DNA from: a virus
Direction: 5' to 3' (one strand)
IMG/VR virus record: IMGVR_UViG_3300032668_000011
Location: 1-64,000 of that record
DNA length: 64,000 nucleotides
Notes under the pieces: generated by a model
Databases searched by the model: none
Seen by the model: the letters and a program-made list of their open reading frames with translations, nothing else
What the model was told of the DNA's origin: nothing
Part shown: positions 20,433-28,974 of the stretch, piece after piece
Numbering within the stretch: the first letter of the stretch is position 1
Layout of the letters: every line of letters starts with the position of its first letter
Position numbers and translations under genes: made by a program

Positions 20433-23309
20433 ATGGCTAACGCTGTCACCACGAACTACCCTCTTTTCTCTTCGAATGACATGTTCAGTGCCATCTGGAA
20501 GCTGACGCGCACGATGTTGTCTGCAGGTTGGAGGTACAAGGGCAGCGGTAACGGACAGAACTTGTACGGAACTGGCACGTCGGGCACAGGAGGCGCATAC
20601 ATCGCATCATCATTTAATTGCGCACGAAGTGGCGGCGGTGCCAGCGTTGTTGCGTTCTCGTCAAACATCATGACGATCACAGTGCCGAACAACTATACCG
20701 GTACAGGGAACATACAAGGCACGATATCTGTCACGAACGGTTCGACAACTATCAGTTTCTCTGCGAACCAAACGCTTCCTGTGGGCGGCGCATTCGTGTT
20801 CAACACGTCGTCTCAACCTTCAACATTGTACTTCAACTCAGCTGCGATCTCAAACACAAATACACTAACATTAGCAACGAACTTCACCGGCACAACGCAG
20901 TCTAGCGTTGCAGCATCATACCTGTTTGCGCTACCTGGAACAGTCACCCTATCGGGGTCAACGTCTGTCACAACGTCAAGTTCATGGGTAGGCATTGTTA
21001 CGCCTGGCGAGCAGATCGTGTTCAGTCCGCAACCCGGCACAACGTACACTGTCACTGCAGTGACATCATCTACAGTCACGTTGAGCAGCTCATACACGGG
21101 GTCGACTGGTTCAGGAAAGTACGCAGTTGTCACGTCAACGTTGAACGCAGGAATGATCGGGCAGTACGTCACGTTGTCAGGCGCGGCAAATTCATCCGGA
21201 ACGATCAACGGTACATGGCGAATCACAGGGATCAGCACAACTGCAAATTCATTCACTGTGTACAATGCCGCTGGGGCGTCTACAGACTCAAACAACGGAT
21301 CGATTAACTGGGCATGCATCCTTGATGCTGCAGGTGATCAATGGGGCGCCGGCGGTGCAGTCAATCTTAGCAACGCTGGACGTATATCAAACTCTGGTGC
21401 AGGCGTCGGATTAGCAGCTGCGGGTACCGGTACGTCGGGATTGTCAGTTGTCACGGGCATCACAGGCGCCACACAGGCATCCGTGGGTGACTATCTGACG
21501 ATCACGGGTTCAAGTGCAACCGGCGGTCCAAACAACTCAACAGGAACAAATAACGGCTCCTGGCGCATCGTTGCGGTGTCAACCGCCGGTACGTCATGCA
21601 CGGTGTACGCGCCTGGGATGGTTGCAGAGACAGGTAATGCATCGCTAAATGTTGTCGAGCAATACGGCGGCGCCGGAGCTAGCATCACATCATTCTCGTC
21701 GACAACAAGTGGTCAGTCAACACTCATGACGTTGACCGGCCTCAGCGGACTGTCATCATCAGACGTCGGACGTTTCATCACGCTTATCAACCCGACCAGC
21801 GTAAGCAACATCGGCTCATTTTTGATTGTGTCAGTGCTATCATCATCGAGTTGCCTCATCTACAACCCGAACGCCACTGCAAGCGATGCTCACAACGGCA
21901 GCATTCAATGGGTCGAGTACAGCACGTTGAGCCAGACATACCCACTCTACATCCAGAGCACTACCGGAGGCAGCGCATGGATCGACCTACAAGGTCCTAC
22001 GATCATGAAGATCCCTATCGGTACGAATGTACCTTCTGGCACTTTCATTCGTGGTGAGAACGTCACGCAAACGAGTTCAGGCGCGCAAGGTGAGCTTTTG
22101 GGAATCGTGCAGGACGCTACAGGTGGCGCCGGTTTCCTAGTCATCGCTCCTCGTGTTGTTGGCACAGGAAGTTACGCTAGTCCAGTCGCAACATATGGGT
22201 GGAATAACACAGCGAATGTTGACACAGTCACCGGAAGTTGGTCAGGTGCAACGGTCAACACTCCTGCTTCAAGCGTTCCAATCGCATACGTACGTGAAAC
22301 TGTCATCTGGAAGAACTACAACAACTCTGGCATCATCTGGCACCAGTGTATCGATCAGAATTCATCAACCGAGAGTGCAATCACACCGAACACGGGTCGT
22401 CTATCGACAATGGCGAACACGCTTCCACAGATGACAGGAAACATGGCGCCGGGAGGATCCGGTGGTTCGAACAACCCAACGCTAAATGGATTTTCGAATA
22501 ATTGGGTCGGGACGTACTGCGTCATGGGATACTGCGGTCAGGGTACGCCGTTTGGAAGCGCGCCTGTAAACAATGCGTGGGCGTATTGGCCCGGGTGCAT
22601 AAACATCTCGCCTGGAACTGGCAAGGCACAATTGCTAGTTGCGAACTGCGTTGAACAACAAGGAATTTCCGCCGATGGAACATGGCTCTACCTTCAGGGC
22701 GTTCCATCGACGGGCTACCAGTGCTTGTCATATCTACGACTAGACAATCAGGAAGACGGTGATCTTGATCCGTACGTGCACCAAGCACATTATAACGGTT
22801 CATTGAACGGTGCTGCAACAAGAATCATCAGTACGAATGCAACCAGTGGGTCGGGGAGCACGACAGACAACATGAACACTGCAGCAGCGTGGAATAACTC
22901 CACAGCCTCGCATGGATTCACAGGATTCCGTCGAAGAGGTTTGCTTGGCGAAACGTTCAATAATTTCAGCGTTGCTATCCTCAGAGATTATGCATCATCA
23001 AATTATCCGATAACGACAAACACGTCAAATCCTGACACGGTGAGTCATGCAGTGACATCAACGTGGGTGCGTGAGCCATTTTGGTTGTACTTGACACCAT
23101 TTCCCAACAATCTCGCGTCAGGTCGTATGCGAAAGGGCACACCCCGTTGGTTACAGTTGGTCGAGTCCTATCAGACAAACGGCACGGCAATGGCAGTCAA
23201 TTCTACGTTCGACAGTGCTGAATGGGTAGTTCTATCACCGACTTCAAACGCATCATTCACTGTGGGTCTATTCGATGGTGGCACTAGCAACGGCGCCCCC
23301 ATATTCTGA
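20433..23309 (+). CDS. Tail adhesin, paralogue 1 of 3
   Basis: A 958-residue protein and first of three tandem paralogues. The family has an N-terminal motif (F-x-A-x-W-K-L-x-R-T-x-x-x-A-G-W-x-Y-K), a Gly/Ser/Thr-rich middle, a conserved YLRLDNQEDGDLDPYVHQ block near residue 770, and a C-terminal RMRKGTPRW followed by a final strand ending Pro-x-Phe. No enzyme motif is seen. Starts 9 bases after the fibre gene. Probably a receptor-binding tip protein or fibre extension. Confidence 0.7.
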   Translation: MANAVTTNYPLFSSNDMFSAIWKLTRTMLSAGWRYKGSGNGQNLYGTGTSGTGGAYIASSFNCARSGGGASVVAFSSNIMTITVPNNYTGTGNIQGTISVTNGSTTISFSANQTLPVGGAFVFNTSSQPSTLYFNSAAISNTNTLTLATNFTGTTQSSVAASYLFALPGTVTLSGSTSVTTSSSWVGIVTPGEQIVFSPQPGTTYTVTAVTSSTVTLSSSYTGSTGSGKYAVVTSTLNAGMIGQYVTLSGAANSSGTINGTWRITGISTTANSFTVYNAAGASTDSNNGSINWACILDAAGDQWGAGGAVNLSNAGRISNSGAGVGLAAAGTGTSGLSVVTGITGATQASVGDYLTITGSSATGGPNNSTGTNNGSWRIVAVSTAGTSCTVYAPGMVAETGNASLNVVEQYGGAGASITSFSSTTSGQSTLMTLTGLSGLSSSDVGRFITLINPTSVSNIGSFLIVSVLSSSSCLIYNPNATASDAHNGSIQWVEYSTLSQTYPLYIQSTTGGSAWIDLQGPTIMKIPIGTNVPSGTFIRGENVTQTSSGAQGELLGIVQDATGGAGFLVIAPRVVGTGSYASPVATYGWNNTANVDTVTGSWSGATVNTPASSVPIAYVRETVIWKNYNNSGIIWHQCIDQNSSTESAITPNTGRLSTMANTLPQMTGNMAPGGSGGSNNPTLNGFSNNWVGTYCVMGYCGQGTPFGSAPVNNAWAYWPGCINISPGTGKAQLLVANCVEQQGISADGTWLYLQGVPSTGYQCLSYLRLDNQEDGDLDPYVHQAHYNGSLNGAATRIISTNATSGSGSTTDNMNTAAAWNNSTASHGFTGFRRRGLLGETFNNFSVAILRDYASSNYPITTNTSNPDTVSHAVTSTWVREPFWLYLTPFPNNLASGRMRKGTPRWLQLVESYQTNGTAMAVNSTFDSAEWVVLSPTSNASFTVGLFDGGTSNGAPIF

Positions 23310-23315
23310 AAACAC

Positions 23316-25424
23316 ATGGCAAACGCTTGCGATCCAAACTTTAGCATCCTCAACACTTCTGGCTCATCGTCAGAGTACTTCTGCGCGATGTGGAAGTTGA
23401 GCCGTACGCTCATCTCGGCCGGCTGGAGGTACAAGTCATCGGGTAACGGACAAACGTCCGGTGTCAAAGACACGTCTGCGAATGAAGCCACTGACCAGTG
23501 GGCCGTCGGCGGCGCAGTGAATTTGACATCTGCAGGACGCATATCGAACTCCGGTTCAGGAATTTCGATCGCAGCCGCTAGCGCTAGCACAGGTCTCGCA
23601 GTAATTTCAGGCATCACGAGCGCGAACAGTTACTCTGTGGGAGACTATCTCACGATCACAGGTTCAACTTCGCAAGGTGGCGCAACAATCTCAGGCACGA
23701 GCGTCATAGGCACAAACAACGGATCGTATCGAATCACTGCACAGACAGGAACTACAGTCACAGTGTACGCTCCCGGCATGGTTGCAGAAACTGGAAATTC
23801 CGCGCTGGCTGTCGTTGAACAATTTGGAGGAGCTAGCGCTCAGATAACGTCATTCTCGACTGTCACGACAAGTGGAGGAAATGGTCAGTCGACCCTCATG
23901 ACAGTCACGGGCCTAAGCGGCCTGTCGAGTGCCGACGTTGGTCGAGTGATCACGATCATCAACGCTTCGTCTGGTGCTAACAATGGCACGTTCCTGATCG
24001 TGACTGTGTTGTCGTCATCCAGTTGCCTCATCTACAACCCAAATGCAGTTGCAAGCGATGCGCAGAACGGCGTCGGAATTCAATGGGTCGAAGTTGATCC
24101 CAATGCTATGCTGTACCCTGCATACTTTGCCGGCAGCTCAGGGGTAGGCGCATGGATCAACCTTCAAGGCCCTACGATCTTGAAGATCCCGATCGGTACG
24201 AACCTTCCCACAGGGTCGTTCGTACGTGGTGAAAACGTCATTCAGACAGGCACCGGTGCTCAAGGTGAGATGTTGGGAATTGTCACCGACTCTTCTGGAG
24301 GCACGGGATATCTCGTCATTGCTCCAAGAACTGTTGGAACTGGTGCGTCTGCTGGTTCAATCGCGTTGTATGGTTGGAACATCTCTGGCACTGACACGAT
24401 CACAGGAGGTTGGTCAGGCGCAACCGTGACGTCAACGTCCGGACCTCCAGTAGCATACGTCTCCGAGATGATCATCTGGAAAGGCAGCGCAACGACAGGA
24501 CACATCTATCACCAACGTGTTGATCAGAACGCTGCGGGTGAAAGCAACACAACTTCAACGACCGGTCGTTTTTCAACGATGTCGACATTGTCGTATGCAA
24601 CGTCATTGATCCCACCTGGTGGTGCAACCGGTGGATCGCCTGTCACAGGAGGTTTTGCGTCTGCATGGACGGGTACCTACGTAGTCATAGGAACGGGTGG
24701 ATCAGGCGCCGGAGGTACGAGCGCTGCATTGTGGCCAGGGACGCAGACGCCAACAAATCCGGGAAAAGCGCACCTCATTGCTGCGAACTGTGTTGAACAA
24801 CAGGGAGTTTCTGCGGACGGAACGTGGTTGTACCTGCAATCATGCAATAGTGCAGGCTACCAATGCCTGTCATATCTTAGGATGGACAACCAAGAAGACG
24901 GCGATCTAGATCCGTATGTTCATCAGTTACATGGCCTTTCAGCGATCAGCAGCACCGCGAGTCGTACAGCAGATGTAGGAAATACAAACGTCGGATCGCA
25001 AACTGACAACATGAACGCCGTGAACGCATGGTTCAACAACACAGGATATCATGGGTTCAAGGGATTTCGCCGGCGTGGATTGTCAAGCGAGACATTCAAC
25101 TACTTCAGTGTTGCGTTATTGTACGATTACGCAAATGCTTCATGGCTCACAGAGAACTCAAACAGTGGGAATCCAGATCAGATAGGTTCGAACATTGCAA
25201 CGACAAGTGTTAGAGACGTGTTCTGGTTGTGGCTGACACCTTTCACTGCGCAGCTAGCGTCCGGACGCATGCGAAAAGGAACTCCTCGTTGGATGCAGAT
25301 CATACAATCAAACACGGGTGTACACACAACGTTTGATTCCAAATTGTGGGTTGCACTTTCATCGTCACCCTACACTACGTTCGTAGTTGGTCCATGGGAT
25401 GGAACGACAACTCCCATGTTTTGA
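23316..25424 (+). CDS. Tail adhesin, paralogue 2 of 3 (short form)
   Basis: A 702-residue member of the same family as its neighbours. The N-terminal motif MWKLSRTLISAGWRYKSSG and the C-terminal RMRKGTPRW block are kept, but about 240 residues found in paralogues 1 and 3 just after the N-terminal motif are missing. The central segments (GNNGSYRI-like, DNQEDGDLDPYVHQ) align well. The gene begins 6 bases after paralogue 1 ends. Confidence 0.7.
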   Translation: MANACDPNFSILNTSGSSSEYFCAMWKLSRTLISAGWRYKSSGNGQTSGVKDTSANEATDQWAVGGAVNLTSAGRISNSGSGISIAAASASTGLAVISGITSANSYSVGDYLTITGSTSQGGATISGTSVIGTNNGSYRITAQTGTTVTVYAPGMVAETGNSALAVVEQFGGASAQITSFSTVTTSGGNGQSTLMTVTGLSGLSSADVGRVITIINASSGANNGTFLIVTVLSSSSCLIYNPNAVASDAQNGVGIQWVEVDPNAMLYPAYFAGSSGVGAWINLQGPTILKIPIGTNLPTGSFVRGENVIQTGTGAQGEMLGIVTDSSGGTGYLVIAPRTVGTGASAGSIALYGWNISGTDTITGGWSGATVTSTSGPPVAYVSEMIIWKGSATTGHIYHQRVDQNAAGESNTTSTTGRFSTMSTLSYATSLIPPGGATGGSPVTGGFASAWTGTYVVIGTGGSGAGGTSAALWPGTQTPTNPGKAHLIAANCVEQQGVSADGTWLYLQSCNSAGYQCLSYLRMDNQEDGDLDPYVHQLHGLSAISSTASRTADVGNTNVGSQTDNMNAVNAWFNNTGYHGFKGFRRRGLSSETFNYFSVALLYDYANASWLTENSNSGNPDQIGSNIATTSVRDVFWLWLTPFTAQLASGRMRKGTPRWMQIIQSNTGVHTTFDSKLWVALSSSPYTTFVVGPWDGTTTPMF

Positions 25425-25444
25425 TACTTGAGAGATAGAGAATC

Positions 25445-28420
25445 ATGGCAAACGCAGCAACAGTCAACCTTGTCGAACAAAACAATGGTGAATTGTTCCA
25501 CGCAATCTGGAAGTTGACGCGGACGATGCTCGCTGCTGGGTGGCAATACAAAGCAAGCAGCCTGGCGCTGACAAACACGACGTGGTGGTACAACTATTAC
25601 GAAACGAGCTACTATTCTCAGAACGTATACGGCGGATCGATATCGAGCACCGTGAACGCCGCGCAACAGTACACAGGCGCTAGCGTCACTGCGTATTCAT
25701 CGTCATTGATGACACTCACGATACCTGCGATACCGTTCTGTGGAGTACCACAGCCAAATACTTGCACGTGCACCAACGGTAGCCCAAACGTTACTGGGAT
25801 ACCAACCAATACTGCATGTAGCGCAGGCGATATTTTTACGTTCGTTCCTAGCACGTCAACAAGAAATCCTGGTTCAACGACGTTCTACGTCTGCTCAACG
25901 AATGAAAACGGAACTACGACGATTCCACTAACGACAAACTTCGGAGGTACGACCGGTACGTACATCTTCTCAAGGTTGTCATGTATCGGCGGCCCAAACT
26001 CTGGCGGCCCGTGCACATTCACGCTGGCGGCGTCATCATCAGTCACGACATCAGTCAACACGATTGGGTGGATCAACGTCGGCGATCAGATCATGTTCAG
26101 TTCACAGTTGAACACGTACTACACTGTCACGGCAGTGACCTCAAGCTCGATCACACTCAACACTTCATACACGGGAACTACAGGTTCAGGGAAGTACGGC
26201 TACCTGGTATCGAATGGGTTCAACGCATCGTGTGTTGGACAAAACGTGACGATCTCTGGTGCTGCGAACTCGTCCGGAACGATCAATGGAACGTACCTGA
26301 TCATTGCGCAACCAACGTTCAATACCATTCAAGTGTACAATCCTTCGGGTGCGTCTACCGACTCAAACAATGGTTCGATTGCGCTGACACTCGTGAAGGA
26401 TGCAGCGCTTGACCTGTGGGGCGTTGGAGGTGCAGTGAACATCCAGAACGTGTCGGGTACACACGGTTCTGGGTCTGGGACAGGCGTCACGATCGTACCA
26501 GGAGGTCCGTACAACGGTACGTACGGTTACGTTCAGAATTCAGGCATCATGGGATATGTCACCATCACAGGCGTGACAGGCTTCTCACAGACTGCATCAC
26601 CCGGCAGGTACGTCACCATCACGGGTTCAACGCAATTGTATAGCGGCGGCGCAACGCTTTTTTCAAACAATGGAAGCTATCGTATCGTTTCTGCAAATTC
26701 TGCCGGAACATCCGTCGTCATATATGCGCCACAATTGATCCCAGAGACGGGAAATTCATCGTTGACTGTCGTTGAGCAGTATGGCGGCGCAGATGGGACA
26801 CTTGGCGCATTCTCAACGCTGAGTCCTTCGGGAACCGGTCAGTCGACCCTCATCAATTTCACCACCTCAACGTTCACAGGATTCACAGCGTCTGATGTTG
26901 GCAAGAGGATCACAATTCTCAACGCTACGAACACGCTCACGAACAGCAACACGTTCACAATCGCTCAGTACGTCTCAAGCAACAACGTGTTACTCTATGG
27001 GCCAGGGTGCACTGCAAGCGACAGCAATACGTCATTGCAGTGGGTTGAAACTGATCCTCTTCAACAAACATACAGTTCGAACTGGTGGGGTAACGGCTGC
27101 AGCGGATCATGGATTATTCTTCAGGGACCGTCGACGATCAAGGTCCCCATCGGTAACAACACTTCGACGGGCGTGCTAATTCGTGGTGAGAATGTTGTCC
27201 AATCCTCGACGGGCGCGCAAGGTGAACTTCTAGGTTACAACTATGATCCCACGGGAGGTGGTCAGGGCTACTTGGTGATCGCGCCGAGGGTTGTTGGCAC
27301 CGGGTCGAGCGGTTGGTCAGGCTGCCTGTACGGATGGAATAATTCCGGCACTGACACTGTGACGGGCGGAATTTCTGGTGCGACGGTCACAACAACGGCA
27401 GGTCCACCTGTAGTGTACGTCCGCGAGATGATGATTCAGAAATTTTCATCCTCGACGGGAAACGTCTACTACCAGTGCATCGATCAAAACCCATTGACTG
27501 AAAGCGCTACGACGCCTGTCACCGGTAGGTTCTCTACGATGGCGAATACGCTTACACAGTCGTGGGGGTGCATAAGTCACATCGTCGCCCCGGGCGGAAG
27601 TTTCTATCAGAATGCTGGTTCATTGCTAAATGCATTGCCGCGCTATGGCACCATGGTCATGATAGGCTGGACTGGAACGGGCGTTCCAACATACTATGCT
27701 GCAACGACGTACGGAACCTCCACGTATGGTTATTGGACAGGTTGCTCTAACGTTGGTAGTGAATGGGGTGCTCGTGCGCATACGCTCGTTGCGAACAACA
27801 TAGAGCAACAAGGAATATCGCAAGACGGATCGTGGATCTACTTGCAGTCTGCATACTACTCGGGCAACCCATCTGCGTACCTCGGAATGGCATGCCAACG
27901 TCTAGACAATCAAGAGGACGGAGATGTCGATCCGTATGCTTGTCAGGTGATGTCGAGTTACACACCGGCCACCGCAGTAGCCACTGCATGCGGCACAACT
28001 AACATAAATAATGCTGACAATTACTCGCTACCGAACGTGATATGGTCAAGCTATTCTCAATGGCGCGGGTTTCGTCGTCGTGGCATGGGACAAGGTGACA
28101 ACTTTTATGGGTTGCAAATGGCGTACCTGTACGATCCGTATCAAGGAACTTACATCATGGGAACTTCCAATGGTGGCATTCCAGATCAAGTTGCAACTGC
28201 ATTCACGCCGACAAACGTACGAGAGCCGATATGGCTGTACATCGGAGGAACAGCCGGCTATCCTCGCATGCGAAAAGGAACTCCTAGGTGGATGATGCTT
28301 TCACAAGGTACATTCTCTAACCAGACGTTTGACAGCATGAAGTGGATCAGTCTCTCAAACTCTGGGAACGCACAGTTCGTTGTGGGTCCATGGGATGGCG
28401 CGACAGTTCCTACGTTCTGA
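25445..28420 (+). CDS. Tail adhesin, paralogue 3 of 3
   Basis: A 991-residue member of the tandem adhesin family. It keeps IWKLTRTMLAAGWQYKAS at the start, DNQEDGDVDPYACQ in the body and PRMRKGTPRWMML near the end. It has more Cys than its paralogues, including paired Cys near residue 105. A GAGATAGAG stretch precedes the ATG. The three copies probably arose by duplication and may offer alternative receptor specificities. Confidence 0.7.
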   Translation: MANAATVNLVEQNNGELFHAIWKLTRTMLAAGWQYKASSLALTNTTWWYNYYETSYYSQNVYGGSISSTVNAAQQYTGASVTAYSSSLMTLTIPAIPFCGVPQPNTCTCTNGSPNVTGIPTNTACSAGDIFTFVPSTSTRNPGSTTFYVCSTNENGTTTIPLTTNFGGTTGTYIFSRLSCIGGPNSGGPCTFTLAASSSVTTSVNTIGWINVGDQIMFSSQLNTYYTVTAVTSSSITLNTSYTGTTGSGKYGYLVSNGFNASCVGQNVTISGAANSSGTINGTYLIIAQPTFNTIQVYNPSGASTDSNNGSIALTLVKDAALDLWGVGGAVNIQNVSGTHGSGSGTGVTIVPGGPYNGTYGYVQNSGIMGYVTITGVTGFSQTASPGRYVTITGSTQLYSGGATLFSNNGSYRIVSANSAGTSVVIYAPQLIPETGNSSLTVVEQYGGADGTLGAFSTLSPSGTGQSTLINFTTSTFTGFTASDVGKRITILNATNTLTNSNTFTIAQYVSSNNVLLYGPGCTASDSNTSLQWVETDPLQQTYSSNWWGNGCSGSWIILQGPSTIKVPIGNNTSTGVLIRGENVVQSSTGAQGELLGYNYDPTGGGQGYLVIAPRVVGTGSSGWSGCLYGWNNSGTDTVTGGISGATVTTTAGPPVVYVREMMIQKFSSSTGNVYYQCIDQNPLTESATTPVTGRFSTMANTLTQSWGCISHIVAPGGSFYQNAGSLLNALPRYGTMVMIGWTGTGVPTYYAATTYGTSTYGYWTGCSNVGSEWGARAHTLVANNIEQQGISQDGSWIYLQSAYYSGNPSAYLGMACQRLDNQEDGDVDPYACQVMSSYTPATAVATACGTTNINNADNYSLPNVIWSSYSQWRGFRRRGMGQGDNFYGLQMAYLYDPYQGTYIMGTSNGGIPDQVATAFTPTNVREPIWLYIGGTAGYPRMRKGTPRWMMLSQGTFSNQTFDSMKWISLSNSGNAQFVVGPWDGATVPTF

Positions 28421-28432
28421 TCGGAGAAATTG

Positions 28433-28933
28433 ATGACTGATTATGGAAAGTCACAATGCCGTCAGACGGAGAACATAGGCAATTCGCCGTGTGGTCAGAC
28501 AGGTTATCCCTTTGGTTCACGAGGAAATGCGTACCACGAGTATGGCACAGTGAAGGATGTACCGGTCCGCGCATCAAAAGACGGAAATCTATCCAGTTCG
28601 AGCGTGACGCCAGCTGGTTCAGGCTCAACGCAATCAGCCGGTGGACATCACTATTTCCGCCTTTCGACGTTGAAAGATGCTTTAAATCGTTATGGAAAAT
28701 CGAACGGACTGTTCGGTGGAAAGTCAGGAACTTCAGGTGCAACGCAGGCAAACACTGGACCACTACCATTCCCACCATCGTCAGGGGGCACTGTCACGTA
28801 TTACTCAATGCGCAGGACTGACACTGCAGCAGCAAACGGTTACAGTCATTGGGTGAACACGACTGGTGACGCAACTGGGGCGCCGTCGTCTGTTGGATCG
28901 GTTGGCCCTCCTGTCATCATCACAACGTTCTGA
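28433..28933 (+). CDS. Small structural protein, unknown
   Basis: A 166-residue Ser/Gly/Thr-rich protein between fibre genes. The ATG at 28433 follows GGAGAAATTG. I recognise no family. The low-complexity composition and its place between the adhesins and the second fibre suggest a virion or fibre-associated protein. Confidence 0.6.
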   Translation: MTDYGKSQCRQTENIGNSPCGQTGYPFGSRGNAYHEYGTVKDVPVRASKDGNLSSSSVTPAGSGSTQSAGGHHYFRLSTLKDALNRYGKSNGLFGGKSGTSGATQANTGPLPFPPSSGGTVTYYSMRRTDTAAANGYSHWVNTTGDATGAPSSVGSVGPPVIITTF

Positions 28934-28974
28934 CAGTGGATACGTATGAAACACGCTAACGTGAAGGAAGAACA

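Noticed and set aside
20433-28420. Diversity-generating retroelement target in the adhesins
   Set aside because: No reverse transcriptase, no template repeat and no adenine-directed variation pattern were seen in the window.
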